Source of the DNA: Panulirus ornatus
Taxonomy: Eukaryota > Arthropoda > Malacostraca > Decapoda > Palinuridae
Direction: 5' to 3'
NCBI RefSeq assembly: GCF_036320965.1
Contig: NC_092225.1
Span: forward strand, 39,450,186 to 39,514,185
Length of the DNA: 64,000 nt
Position numbers and translations under genes: made by a program
In this document: piece after piece, positions 1-20,213 of the stretch
Numbering within the stretch: position 1 is the first letter of the stretch
Layout: each line of letters begins with the position of its first letter
Notes under the pieces: generated by a model
The model's input: the letters and a program-made list of their open reading frames with translations, nothing else
Told to the model about the DNA's origin: nothing
The model's database searches: none

Positions 1-1708
<1,708 letters not shown>

Positions 1709-1960
1709 TTATTTATTTATTTATTTTGCTTTGTCGCTGTCTCCCGCATTTGCGAGGTAGCGCAAGGAAACAGACGAAAGAAATGGCCCAACCCACCCCC
1801 ATACACATGTATACACATACACGTCCACACACGCAAAAATACATACCTATACATCTCATTGTACACATATATATACACACACAGACACATACTTATATAC
1901 CCATGCACACAATTCACACTGTCTGCCTTTATTCATTTCCATCGCCCCCTCGCCACACAT
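1709..1960 (-). mobile_element. LINE copy 2: 3' UTR fragment only
   Basis: Minus-strand 3' UTR of the LINE, long type, with no coding sequence left. It contains the terminal stem-loop (CGCATTTGCG, 1745-1754 region), the GTATGGGGGTGGGTTGGGCC block and the CA-rich middle. It stops abruptly at CACACATGGAAT, where (TA)n takes over. Comparison with 3885-4325 shows that the rest of the 3' UTR and the ORF are missing. Confidence 0.8.
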
Positions 1961-1961
1961 G

Positions 1962-6728
<4,767 letters not shown>

Positions 6729-6960
6729 CCCTGGGGATAGGGGATTAAGAATACTTCCCACGTACTCCCTGCGTGTCGTAGAAGGCGACTAAAAGGGGAG
6801 GGAGCGGGGGGCTGGAAATCCTCCCCTCTCGTTTTTTTTTTTTTTTTTTCCAAAAGAAGGAACAGAGGGGGCCAGGTGAGCATATTCCAAAAAAGGCCCA
6901 GTTCTCTGTTCTTAACGCTATCTCGCTAATGCGGGAAATGGCGAATAGTTTGAAAGAAAA
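6729..6960 (+). mobile_element. Short LINE-derived element (SLE) 2, first half of a dimer
   Basis: It starts CCCTGGGGATAGGGG right after (TA)n, contains the LINE-5'UTR-like block, the poly-T/CCAAAAGAAGG middle and the tail CTATCTCGCTAATGCGGGAA. It ends TTTGAAAGAAAA, and the next copy follows with no (TA)n between them. Confidence 0.75.
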
Positions 6961-7326
<366 letters not shown>

Positions 7327-7338
7327 CCTAAATACATC

Positions 7339-8010
7339 TCATTCCTCCCCCACTCCCCTTACTTCCATTGTTCTCACCTTTTTCCATTCTGTACTCAGTC
7401 TCTCCTGGTACTTCCTCACACAGGTCTCCTTCCCAAGCTCACTTACTCTCACCATCCTCTTCACCCCAACATTCAATCTTCTTTTCTGAAAACCCATACA
7501 AATCTTCACCTTAGCCTCCACAAGATAATGATCAGACATCCCTCCAGTTGCACCTCTCAGCACATTAACATCCAAAAGTCTCTCTTTCGCACGCCTGTCA
7601 ATTAACACGTAATCCAGTAACGCTCTCTGGCCATCTCTCCTACTTACATAAGTATACTTATGTATATCTCGCTTTTTAAACCAGGTATTCCCAATCATCA
7701 GTCCTTTTTCAGCACATAAATCTACAAGCTCTTCACCATTTCCATTTACAACACTGAACACCCCATGTATACCAATTATGCCCTCAACTGCCACATTACT
7801 CACCTTTGCATTTAAATCATCCATCACTATAACCCGGTCTCGTGCATCAAAACCACTAACACACTCATTCACCTGCTCCCAAAACACTTGCCTCTCATGA
7901 TCTTTCTTCTTATGCCCAGGTGCATATGCACCAATAATCACCCACCTCTCTCCATCAACTTTCAGTTTTACCCATATTAATCGAGAATTTACTTTCTTAC
8001 ATTCTATCAA
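7339..8010 (-). pseudogene. LINE endonuclease domain, inverted segment
   Basis: An open minus-strand frame of 223 residues covering most of the AP-type endonuclease. It starts within the region normally reading WEYVIECKKVNSRL. Recognisable catalytic motifs are GAYAPGH, the MDDLNAKVSN form of GDLNAKV (the glycine is replaced by Asp here) and MSDHYLVEAKV, which holds the SDH motif. It ends in the linker ([16 protein letters not shown]). The N-terminal SETKLKG motif is missing. It is separated from its RT by the inversion and so is non-functional in place. Confidence 0.8.
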
Positions 8011-8022
8011 ATACTCCCAGCG

Positions 8023-10039
8023 ATGGATTGCGCAAAAGATGCTTGTGGCATGAAAAGAGTGGGAGGTGGGTTGATTAGAAAGGGTAGTGAGTGGTGGGAT
8101 GAAGAAGTAAGAGGATTAGTGAAAGAGAAGAGAGAGGCATTTGGACGATTTTTGCAGGGAAAAAATGGAATTGAGTGGGAGATGTATAAAAGAAAGAGAC
8201 AGGAGGTCAAGAGAAAGGTGCAAGAGGTGAAAAAAAGTGCAAATGAGAGTTTGTTTGAGAGAGTATCATTAAATTTCAGGGAGAACAAAAAGATGTTCTG
8301 GAAGGAGTTAGATAAAGTGCGTAAGACAAGGGAGCAAATGGGAACTTCAGTGAAGGGCGCAAATGGGGAGGTGATAACTAGTGGTGATGTGAGAAGGAGA
8401 TTGAGTGAGTATTTTGAAGGTTTGTTGACTGTGTTTGATGATAGAGTGGCAGATATAGGGTGTTTTGGTCGAGGTGGTGTGCAAAGTGAGAGGGTTAGGG
8501 AAAATGATTTGGTAAACAGAGAAGAGGTAGTGAAAGCTTTGCGGAAGATGAAAGCCGGCAAGGCAGCAGGTTTGGATGGTATTGCAGTGGAATTTATTAA
8601 AAAAGGCTGTGACTGTATTGTTGACTGGTTGGTAAGATTATCTAATGTATGTATGACTCATGGTGAGGTGCCTGAGGATTGGCGGAATGCTTACATAGTG
8701 CCATTGTACAAAGGCAAAGGGGATAAGAGTGAGTGCTCAAATTACAGAGGTATAAGTTTGTTGAGTATTCCTGGTAAATTATATGGGAGGGTATTGATTG
8801 AGAGGGTGAAGGCATGTACAGAGTATCAGATTGGGGAAGAGCAGTGTGGTTTCAGAAGTGGTAGAGGATGTGTGGATCAGGTATTTGCTTTGAAGAATGT
8901 ATGTGAGAAATACTTAGAAAAGCAAATGGATTTGTATGTAGCATTTATGGATCTGGAGAAGGCATATGATAGAGTTGATAGAGATGCTGTGTGGAAGGTA
9001 TTAAGAATATATGGTGTGGGAGGAAAGTTGTTAGAAGCAGTGAAAAGTTTTTATCGAGAATGTAAGGCATGTGTACGTGTAGGAAGAGAGGAAAGGGATT
9101 GGTTCTCAGTGAATGTAGGTTTGCGGCAGGGGTGTGTGATATCTCCATGGTTGTTTAATTTGTTTATGGATGGGGTTGTTATGGAGGTGAATGCAAGAGT
9201 TTTGGAAAGAGGGGCAAGTATGAAGTCTGTTGGGGATGAGAGAGCTTGGGAAGTGAGTCAGTTGTTGTCGCTGATGATACAGCGCTGGTGGATGATTCAT
9301 GTGAGAAACTGCAGAAGCTGGTGACTGAGTTTGGTAAAGTGTGTGGAAGAAGAATGTTAAGAGTAAATGTGAATAAGAGGAAGGTTATTAGGTACAGTAG
9401 GGTTGAGGGTCAAGTCAATTGGGAGGTGAGTTTGAATGGAGAAAAACTGGAGGAAGTGAAGTGTTTTAGATATCTGGGAGTGGATCTGGCAGCGGATGGA
9501 ACCATGGAAGCGGAAGTGGATCATAGGGTGGGGGAGGGGGCGAAAATTCTGGGGGCCTTGAAGAATGTGCGGAAGTCGAGAACATTACCTCGGAAAGCAA
9601 AAATGGGTATGTTTGAAGGAATAGTGGTTCCAACAATGTTGTATGGTTGCGAGGCGTGGGCTATGGATAGAGTTGTGCGCAGGAGGATGGATGTGCTGGA
9701 AATGAGATGTTTGAGGACAATGTGTGGTGTGAGGTGGTTTGATCGAGTGAGTAACGTAAGGGTAAGAGAGATGTGTGGAAATAAAAAGAGCGTGGTTGAG
9801 AGAGCAGAAGAGGGTGTTTTGAAGTGGTTTAGGCACATGGAGAGAATGAGTGAGGAAAGATTGATCAAGAGGATATATGTGTCGGAGGTGGAGGGAACGA
9901 GGAGAAGAGGGAGACCAAATTGGAGGTGGAAAGATTGAGTGAAAAAGATTTTGTGTGATCGGGGCCTGAACATGCAGGAGGGTGAAAGGAGGGCAAGGAA
10001 TAGAGTGAATTGGAGCGATGTGGTATACCGGGGTTGACA
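8023..10039 (+). pseudogene. LINE RT and C-terminal domain, one frameshift and one premature stop
   Basis: The longest coherent RT in the window. In order: linker ([16 protein letters not shown]), [36 protein letters not shown], motif A FMDLEKAYDRVDRD (about 8945-8986) and motif B LRQGCVISPWLF. Near 9268 a 1-nt deletion in the segment that normally reads TTGTTCGCTGATGAT breaks the frame just before motif C. The rest reads on in another frame (9246-9938) up to GRPNWRWKD, where a G-to-T change makes TGA (9937-9939). Homology continues to the family stop at about 10037-10039. It is recently inactivated compared with LINE copy 1. Confidence 0.85.
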
Positions 10040-10142
10040 TGCTGTCAGTGGATTGAATCAAGGCATGTGAAGCGTCTGGGGTAAACCATGGAAAGCTGTG
10101 TAGGTATGTATATTTGCGTGTATGGACGTATGTATATACATA

Positions 10143-10950
<808 letters not shown>

Positions 10951-10974
10951 AATCTTTTATACATAATTTTTTAT

Positions 10975-11552
<578 letters not shown>

Positions 11553-11572
11553 ATTTATATATATATTTTTTT

Positions 11573-12958
11573 TCTTTTTCGCTGTCTCCCGCGTTTGCGA
11601 GGTTGCGCAAAGAAACAGACGAAAGAAATGGCCCAACCCACCCCCATACACATGTACATACATACGTCCACACACGCAAATATACATACCTACACAGCTT
11701 TCCATGGTTTACCCCAGACGCTTCACATTCCCTGATTCAATCCACTGACAGCACATCAACCCCGGTATACCATATCGCTCCAATTCACAATATTCCTTGC
11801 CCTCCTTTCACCCTCCGGCATGTTCAGGCCCCGATCACACAAAATCTTTTTCACTCCATCTTTCCACCTCCAATTTGGTCTCCCTCTTCTCCTCGTTCCC
11901 TCCACCTCCGACACATATATCCTCTTGGTCAATCTTTCCTCACTCATTCTCTCCATATGCCCAAACCATTTCAAAACACCCTCTTCTGCTCTCTCAACCA
12001 CGCTCTTTTAATTTCCACACATCTCTCTTACCCTTACGTTACTTACTCGATCAAACCACCTCACACCACACATTGTCCTCAAACATCTCATTTCCAGCAC
12101 ATCCATTCTCCTGCGCACAACTCTATCCATAGCCCACGCCTCGCAACCATACAGCATTGTTGGAACCACTATTCCTTCAAACATACACATTTTTGCTTTC
12201 CGAGATAATGTTCTCGACTTCCACACATTCTTCAAGGCCCCCAGAATTTTCGCCCCCTCCCCCACCCTATGATCCACTTCCGCTTCCATGGTTCCATCCG
12301 CTGCCAGATCCACTCCCAGATATCTAAAACACTTCACTTCCTCCAGTTTTTCTCCATTCAAACTCACCTTCCAATTGACTTGAACCTCAACCCAACTGTA
12401 CCTAATAACCTTGCTCTTATTCACATTTACTCTTAACTTTCTACAAGCTCTTCACCATTTCCATTTACAACAATGAACACCCCATGTATACCAATTATTC
12501 CCTCAACTGCCACATTACTCCCCTTTTCATTCAAATCACCCATCACTATAACCCGGTCTCGTGAATCAAAACCACTAACACACTCATTCAACTGCTCCCA
12601 AAACACTTGCCTCTCATGATCTTTCTTCTCATGCCCAGGTGCATATGCACCAATAATCACCCATCTCTCTCCATTAACTTACAGTTTTACCCATATTAAT
12701 CGAGAATTTACTTTCTTACATTCTATCACATACTCCCACAACTCCTGTTTCAGGAGTACTGCTACTCCTTCCCTTGCTCTTGTCCTCTCACTAACCCCTG
12801 ACTTTACTCCCCAGAATTCCCAAAGCACTCTTCCCCTTCACCCTTGAGCTTCGTTTCACTCAGAGCCAAAACCTCCAGGTTCCTTTCCTCAAACATGCTA
12901 CCTATCTCTCCTTTTTTCACATCTTGGTTACATCCACACACATTTATGCACCCCAATC
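11573..12958 (-). mobile_element. LINE copy 8: internally deleted element retaining both coding ends
   Basis: The minus strand carries the terminal stem-loop (CGCGTTTGCG) and short 3' UTR (11573-11755), then the C-terminal domain (11756-12430, two frames). At about 12440 the segment RKLRVNVNKSK is joined directly to endonuclease sequence EELVDL. The rest of the endonuclease and the RT core, including motifs A-C, are missing. Upstream the endonuclease N-terminus is present (GAYAPGHEKK, the GDLNEKGSN variant) up to the LINE start region near 12950. It is a non-autonomous deletion form. Confidence 0.75.
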
Positions 12959-13578
12959 TGAGCGGAAGATGAAAGCCGGCAAGGCAGCAGGTTTGGATGG
13001 TATTGCAGTGGAATTTATTAAAAAAGGGGGTGACTGTATTGTTGACTGGTTGGTAAGGTTATTTAATGTATGTATGACTCATGGTGAGGTGCCTGAGGAT
13101 TCGCGGAATGCGTGCATAGTGATATTGTACAAAGGCAAAGGGGATAAGAGTGAGTGCTCAAATTACAGAGGTAAAAGTTTTTTGAGTATTCCTGGTAAAT
13201 TATATGTGAGGGTATTGATTGAGAGGGTGAAGGCATGTACAGAGCATCAGATTGGGGAAGAGCAGTGTGGTTTCAGAAGTAGTAGGGGATGTGTGGATCA
13301 GGTGTTTGCTTTGAAGAATGTATGTGAGAAATACTTAGAAAAGCAAATGGATTTGTATGTAGCATTTATGGATCTGGAGAAGGCATATGATAGAGTTGAT
13401 AGAGATGCTCTGTGGAAGGTATTAAGAATATATGGTGTGGGAGGAAAGTTGTTAGAAGCAGTGAAAAGTTTTTATCGAGGATGTAAGGCATGTGTACGTG
13501 TAGGAAGAGAGGAAAGTGATTGGTTCTCAGTGAATGTAGGTTTGCGGCAGGAGTGTGTGATGTCTCCATTGTTGTTTT

Positions 13579-13581
<3 letters not shown>
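12959..13581 (+). mobile_element. LINE copy 9: RT core fragment, head to head with copy 8
   Basis: A plus-strand frame from [18 protein letters not shown] through NYRGKSFLSIPGK, FRSSRGCVDQ, motif A FMDLEKAYDRVDRD and a motif B variant (LRQECVMSPLLF, with Glu replacing the usual Gly). It is then cut by (TA)n at 13582. It covers part of the region that is deleted from copy 8 and begins exactly where copy 8 ends, in the opposite orientation. Confidence 0.8.

Positions 13582-13661
<80 letters not shown>
13582..13661. repeat. (TA)n microsatellite
   Basis: A TA run of 80 bp that truncates LINE copy 9 on its 3' side and meets the 3' tail of LINE copy 10. Confidence 0.97.
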
Positions 13662-13665
<4 letters not shown>

Positions 13666-14293
13666 TATTTCTTTTATTATACTTTGTCGCTGTCTCCCGC
13701 GTTTGCGAGGTAGCGCAAGGAAACAGACGAAAGAAATGGCCCCCCCCCATACACATGTATATACATACGTCCACACACGCCAATATACATACCTACACAG
13801 CTTTCCATGGTTTACCCCAGACGCTTCACATGCCTTGATTCAATCCACTGACAGCACGTCAACCCCGGTATACCACATCGCCCCAATTCACTCTATTCCT
13901 TGCCCTCCTTTCACCCTCCTGCATGTTCAGGCCCCGATCACACAAAATCTTTTTCACTCAATCTTTTCACCTCCAATTTGGTCTCCCTCTTCTCCTCGTT
14001 CCCTCCACCTCCGACCCATATATCCTCTTGGTCAATCTTTCCTCACTCATTCTCTCCATGTGCCCAAACCACTTCAAAACACCCTCTTCTGCTCTCTCAA
14101 CCACGCTCTTTTTATTTCCACACATCTCTCTTACCCTTACGTTACTCACTCGATCAAACCACCTCACACCACACATTTTCCTCAAACATCCCATTTCCAG
14201 CACATCCATCCTCCTGCGCACAACTCTATCCATAGCCCACGCCTCGCAACCATACAACATTGTTGGAACCACTATTCCTTCAAACATACCCAT
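13662..14293 (-). mobile_element. LINE copy 10: 3' UTR and C-terminal domain
   Basis: The minus-strand short-type 3' UTR with terminal stem-loop (13662-13850) precedes C-terminal domain coding sequence up to [10 protein letters not shown]. The copy then ends in a short ATATATATAT bridge at 14294-14310. Beyond that bridge starts the Penelope-like array, so this marks the left edge of the array. Confidence 0.85.
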
Positions 14294-14310
14294 ATACCCA
14301 TATATATATA

Positions 14311-15047
14311 TGGTTTTGACAAAATGGCATACACTAAACCCTTGCAAATATCAAAATCATCATTACTTAAATTACCGTATTTTTCTAAATTACAAAAGGA
14401 CTTTGTGACATCAACACAGATGGCTTCTCTGTTAGAGCATCCAAAAGTTAAACCATAGCCTAATGCACACAAGGAATCTTTATCTAGTTGTTTCTTAGAC
14501 AGGTTTACCACAAAAGATAGGTTTGTGTTCTTGGTCCAGTCGCTGTTTTCAATAAGATGGTCCGACTTACGATTTAGTGACACTTGTAGCCCATTACGTT
14601 CTCTCCTTAATTCATCATAGCAAGAGTCCAACATCAGGTCCTTCCAGTGTGTCGGTATTGTCATTTGAAAGGCACGTTTCTTCTCTCTTCAAAAGCGAAA
14701 AGCCTCCTCCATTTCAAGTTTCTTTCATTCAATATTTCTTTTTAAAATAACATTTTGAAATATGTCAAATGGCCGACCAGACAGCTGCAACAAACGTTGA
14801 GATAGGACAGATCTTGGCATCACTTGTTCATCAAGGCATTTCCTATGGATTTCAAATCGTCACTTCAGTTGGTGAGCCTTGATTAGCGATTTGGAGAAAG
14901 CAGTAACGAAATGAGAAAGTCCAGGATAGTTTGTAGAGAAGTAATAGAAGAGCCGTGTGGAATCCATTTTCGAAAGGATCACAATTTTGCACGTGATCCA
15001 GATATTCCAATGAGTCCACTGGGAAAATGAAACATGAAAAGGTCCCA
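14311..15047 (-). mobile_element. Penelope-like element (PLE) unit 0, N-terminal part only
   Basis: The left, downstream end of a minus-strand tandem array. It holds the PLE N-terminal domain (about 240 residues, frames 14860-15054 and 14272-14664), with landmarks THWKDLMLDSCYDEL, SLNRKSDHLIENSDW and SKKQLDKDSLCALGYG. It is cut just before the RT and joined through a short ATATATATAT stretch to LINE copy 10. Its sequence is closest to the same region of unit 8: both share FGCSNREAICVDV and a PYFSKLQKDF signature on the other strand. It is a pseudogene. Confidence 0.85.
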
Positions 15048-15084
15048 AGTTCACTTTCGTGTAATAATTACATCATCAGGGGAG
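15044..15084 (-). ncRNA. Hammerhead ribozyme-like motif 1 (type I)
   Basis: On the minus strand: stem I TCCC/GGGA, core CTGATGA, a short helix, core GAAA, then AGTGAACTT, which can form only a 3-bp stem III. The cleavage triplet is CTT, placing the cut between 15048 and 15047. All core residues are present. After CTGATGA there is one extra T if stem II is read as GTA/TAC-like pairing; an alternative TGTAA/TTACA stem leaves an extra C before GAAA. Very short stem III is typical of Penelope hammerheads, which work best as dimers. Activity is not shown here. Confidence 0.7.
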
Positions 15085-17637
15085 ACACAAGAGAGAAATA
15101 TAAGTCAGTTGATATACATCGAAGAGACGAAGCTAGGACGCCATTTGGTGAACATGTGATTGTCCACAACATACAACGAGCGTTCATAAACTTATTTGAA
15201 ACATCATATCAACAATAAAGTTATCTAATTTGTACAGACCATCACTAATATGAAGATTATATTTCTTTGTGTATTTAATAATGGAAGATTCAATTATATT
15301 TCTCTTGGTAGTAGAATTAACAACTAGTAGTAGAGTTAGAATTAACAACTGGTAGTAGAGTTAACAACTGAGATACCGTTACTCCAGTCAATACAATTAT
15401 CATAGTTTATAACATGATTAAACAAGGCATTTGATTCTTGTCCCGTTCTTATACTATATTTATGTTGCTTAAGTCTAACAGAAAGATCCTTACCAGTCTG
15501 ACCAACAAAAAATTTATCACAGTTTCCAGTAGGAACTTTATAGATGCAACGAAGAGAATTTTCTGGTGATTTCCTGATTAAGATATTCTTTATAGTATCA
15601 TTGATGCTAAAGGCAACATTTACATTAAAGGATTTAAGCAACATGGGAAGCAAAGTGAAATTATTATTAAAAGGGAGAACTAAAAGATTCTTGGTGTCAA
15701 TGGGAGGTTTTGGGCTCAACTTTATAAAATGATTTCTTTGCTAACTTAAGGGATTTATCAATGAAAGATCACAGGTGCTTTAACTTAGATCCAATAGAAT
15801 ATATCTTCTCAAACTCATCATCAATAAACTCTGTACTGCAAATACGTAATGCCCTTAGGAACATAGATTGAAATGATGATAATTTAACTCTGTCATGCTG
15901 GGATGAGTAATAATGGATATATGAGCTTAAATTGGTGGGTTTTCTGTATATGCTAAACTTAAACTTGTTTCCTTGTCTATGGATTATGCAATCTAAAAAT
16001 GGTAAAATACCATTATTTTCATTTTCTACAGTAAATTTGATGGAAGGTACTAAATTTTTAAGTAAGGGGAGAAATATTTGTAAATTTTCATTTGTTGGCC
16101 AAACACAAAGAACATCATCTACATACCTAAACCAAATTGCATTAGAAGGTAAGATATCCTTTAGTTATTTTGTTTCAAAAAATCCTATATAAAGATTATT
16201 TAGTACAGGTGAAACAGGGTTACCCATCGCTATACCAAATTTTTGAGCATAGTAATCTCCATTAGATCGAAAAACACAGTCTTTTATAGACAGTTTTATC
16301 AGTTCAATGAAATTAGACTTTGAAACAGGTAAATGAATATCATCCAAGACATCAAATAAATATTCTAAAAGGTCATCAACTAGAACTTTAGTGAAAAGTG
16401 AGGAGTCAAAATTAAGTCAAAATTAATATTGATATCGTTTAGATTATTGACTAAATCTACATTGTTCATGATATTAGAATTTGATACTTTACCCACTAAA
16501 GGGCTTAATAAGGAAACTAACCATTTTGATAATTCATATGTGATGGAGCCTAATGAACTCACTATAGGTCTTGCTGGAAAATTTTGTTTATGTGTTTTGA
16601 TAAGTCCATACATATATGGCAATGAAGAGGACAAAGATGACAAACTTTTGGTAAGAGAAATGTTACCTCTAAACAACAACTTCATTTCTTTATTGAAGTG
16701 AGAATTAACTGCTTCTAAGGGATTTTTACTAACTTTAGAATATATTGTGTTATCATTTAGATCATTCATTTTAGATAAATAGTTACTTTTGTCTAAAATC
16801 ACAACAGTGTTACCCTTATCTTCTTTAGTAATTTGTATATTCTTTTCTTTTTTTAAGCGTTAATAGCTCTTATGAATCTTTTAGGGCAATTAGCTTCTAC
16901 TGGTTTTGACAAATTGGTATACACTAAACCCTTGCAAATATCAATATCATCATTACTTAAATTACTGTATTTTTCTAAATTACAAAAGGACTTTGTGACA
17001 TCAACACAGATGGCTTCTCTGTTAGAGCACACAAAAGTTAAACCAAAGCCTAATGCACACAAGGAATCTTTATCTAGTTGTTTCTTAGACAGGTTTACCA
17101 CAAAAGATGGGTTTGTGTTCTTGGTCCAGTCGCTATTTTCAATAAGATGGTCCAACTTACGATTTAGTGACACTTGTAACCTAATACGTTCTTTCCTTAA
17201 TTCATCATAGCAAGCGTCCAACATCCGGTTCTTCCAGTGTGTCGGTATTGTCATTTGAAAGGCACGTTTCTTCTATCTTGAAATGCGAAAAGCCTCTTCC
17301 ATTTCAAGTTTCTTTAATTCAATATTTTTTCTTTAAAATAACATTTTGAAATTGGTCAAATGGCCGACCAGACAGCTGCAACAGACGTTGAGGTAGGACA
17401 GATCTTGGCATCACTTGTTCATCAAGGCATTTCCTACGGAATTCAAATCGTAACTTAAGTTGGTGAGACTTGATTAGCAATTTGGAGAAAGCAGTAACGA
17501 AATGAGAAAGTCCAGGACAGTTTGTAGAGAAGTAATAGAAGAGCCGTGTGGAATCCATGTTGGAAAGGATCACAATTTTGCGCGTGATCAAGATATTCCT
17601 ATGAGTCCACTGGGAAAATGAAACACGAAAAGTTCCA
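15048..17637 (-). mobile_element. PLE monomer 1 (about 2.59 kb)
   Basis: A complete-length monomer between two hammerhead motifs. The first ATG after the 5' hammerhead is at 17558-17556 (MDSTRLFYYFS), 80 nt from the predicted cut. The N-terminal domain (frames 17319-17645 and 16853-17254) is followed by RT pieces 16380-16802 (LIKTHKQNFPARPIVSS) and 16165-16347, then YVDD at 16114-16125. The GIY-YIG endonuclease is at 15342-15719 (CIYKVPTGNCDKFFVGQTGK, RLKQHKYS, NCIDWS). A small deletion disrupts motif A near 16405, and several frameshifts make it non-coding. It resembles monomer 9 most closely. Confidence 0.85.
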
Positions 17638-17674
17638 AAGTGCACTTTCGTGTAATGATCACATCATCAGGAGA
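17634..17674 (-). ncRNA. Hammerhead ribozyme-like motif 2, weak stem I
   Basis: Core CTGATGA and GAAA are intact on the minus strand and stem III is AGTGCACT. Stem I is damaged: the first position after the cut is T opposite C, and the second is a G-T wobble. Efficient cleavage is therefore doubtful. Confidence 0.6.
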
Positions 17675-20176
17675 GACACAAGAGAGAAATATAACAGTCA
17701 GTTGATATACATCGAAGAGCCGAAGCTAGGACGCCATTTGGTGAACATGTGATTGTCCAAAATATACAACGAGCGTTCATAAACTTATCATTTTACAAAT
17801 CTTATCAACAATAAAGTTATCTAATTTGTACACACCATCAATAATATTAAGATTATAATTCTTTGTGTATTCGATAATAGAATATTCAATGATATTTATT
17901 TTGGTAATAGAGTTAGACTTAACAACTGAGATGGCGTTACTCCAGTCTATACAATGATCATAGTTTTTAACATGATTCAACAAGGCATTTGATTTTTGTT
18001 CCGTTCTTGTATTTTATTTATGTTGCTTAAGTCTAACAGAAAGATCCTTACCAGTCTGACAAACATAAAATTTTTCACAGTTTCCACAAGGATCTTTATA
18101 GATGCAACCAAGAGAATTTTCTGGTGAATTCCTGATTAAGATATTCTTTATAGTATTATTGTTGCTAAAGGCAACATTTACATTAAAGGATATAAGCAAC
18201 ATGGGAAGCAAAGTGAAATCATTATTAAAAGGGAGAACTAAAAGATTCTTGGTGTCAATGGGAGGTTTGGCCTCAACTCTATGAAATGATTTCTTTGCTA
18301 ACTTAAGGGATTTATCAATGAAAGATCTAGGGTACTTTAACTTAGATCCAATAGGATATATCTTCTCATACTCATCATCAATAAACTCTGGACTGCAAAT
18401 ACGTAATGCCCTTAGGAACATAGATTGAAATGATGATATTTTAACTCTGTCATGTTGAGATGCTTAATAATGGATTTATGAGCATACATTGGTGAGTTTT
18501 CTGTATATGCTAAACCTAAACTTGTTTCCTTGTCTAGGGATCATGCAATCTAAAAATGGTAACATACCATTATTTTCATTTTCTACATTAAATTTGATGG
18601 AAGGTACTAAATTGTTAAGTAAGGGGAGAAATATTTGTAAATATTCATTTCTTGGCCAAACACAAAGAACATCATCTACATACCTAAACCAAATTGCATT
18701 AGAAGGTAAGATATCCTTTAGTAATTTTGTTTAAAAAATTTCCATATAAAGATTACTTAGTACAGGTGAAAGAAGGCTTTCCATTGCCCAACCAAATTTT
18801 TGAGCATAATAATCTCCATCAAATTGAAATACACAGTCTTTTATACATAATTTTATCAGTTCAATGGAAGTAGACTTTGAAACAGGTAAATAAATATCAT
18901 CCAAGACATCAAATAAATATTCTAAAAGGTCATCAACTGGAACTTTAGTGAAAAGTGAGGAAACATCAAAGCTAACTAAATAATATTGATATTGTATAGC
19001 TTATTGACTAAATCTACATTGTTCATGATATTAGAATTTGATACCTTACCCACTAAAGGGCTTAATAAGGAAACTAACCATTTTGATGATTTATATGTGA
19101 TGGAGCCTACTGAACTCACTATAGGTCTTGCTGGAAAATTTCGTTTAGGTGTTTTGATAAGTCCATACATATATGGCAATTAAGGAGACAGAGATGAAAA
19201 ATTTTTGATAAGAGAAATGTTACCTTTCAACAACAACTTCATTTCTTTATTGAAGTGAGAATTAACTGCTTCTAAGGGATTTTTACTAAGTTTAGAATGT
19301 GCTGTGTTATCATTTAGATCATTCATTTTAGATAAAGAGTTACTTTTGTCTAAAATCATAACAGCGTTAGCCTTTTCTGCTTTAGTAGTATGTATATCCT
19401 TGTCTTTTTTTAAGGTGTTAATAGCTCTTATGAATCTTTTAGGGCAATTACCTTCCACTGGTTTTGACAAACTGGTATACACTAAACCCTTGCAAATATC
19501 AATATCATCATTACTGAAATTACTGTATTTTTCTAAATTACAAAAGGACTTTGCGACATCAACACAACTGGCTTCTCTGTTAGAGCACACAAAAGTTAAA
19601 CCATAGCCTAATGCACACATGGAATCTTTATCTAGTTGTGTCTTAGACAGGTTTACCACAAAAGATGGGTTTGTGATATTGGTCCAGTCGCTGTTTTCAA
19701 TAAGATGGTACAACTTACGATTTAGTGACACTTGTAGCCTATTACGTTCTTTCCTTAATTCATCATAGCAAGAGTCCAGCATCCGGTTCTTCCAGTATGT
19801 CGGTATTGTTATTTGAAAGGCACGTTTCTTCTCTCTTGAAATGCGAAAAGCCTCCTCCATTTCATGTTTCTTTAATTCAATATTTTTCTTTAAAATGATT
19901 TTTTAAAATTGGTCAAATGGTCGACCAGACAGCTGCAACAAACGTTGAGGTAGGACAGATCTTGGCATCACTTGTTCATCAAGGCATTTCCTACGGAATT
20001 CAACTCGTAACTTCAGTTGGTGAAGTAAGACAGTAACGAAAGGAGAAAGTCCAGGACAGTTTGTAGAGAAGTAATAGAAGAGCCGTGTGGAATCCATGTT
20101 GGAAAGTATCAAAATTTTGCGCGTGATCAAGATATTCCTATGAGTCCACGGGGAAAATGAAACACGAAAAGTTCCA
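17638..20176 (-). mobile_element. PLE monomer 2 (about 2.54 kb)
   Basis: N-terminal domain 19180-20184 (two frames; HQLKLRVEF, TYWKNRMLDSCYDEL, NREASCVDVAKSF), RT 18720-19180 with KSSKWLVSLL, YVDD at 18671-18682, and GIY-YIG at 17777-18421 (CIYKDPCGNCEKFYVCQTGK, where the YVG motif has become YVC). It is frameshifted in several places. Its N-terminal half matches monomer 5 closely while its C-terminal half does not, which places one edge of the 7.65-kb duplication inside the RT region. Confidence 0.85.
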
Positions 20177-20213
20177 AAGTGCACTTTCGTGTAATAATCA
20201 TATCATCTGGGGA
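20173..20213 (-). ncRNA. Hammerhead ribozyme-like motif 3, core mutated
   Basis: Homologous position and shape, but the core reads CAGATGA instead of CTGATGA, and stem I begins with a T-C mismatch. U4 of the core is essential in known hammerheads, so this copy is expected to be inactive. Confidence 0.6.
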
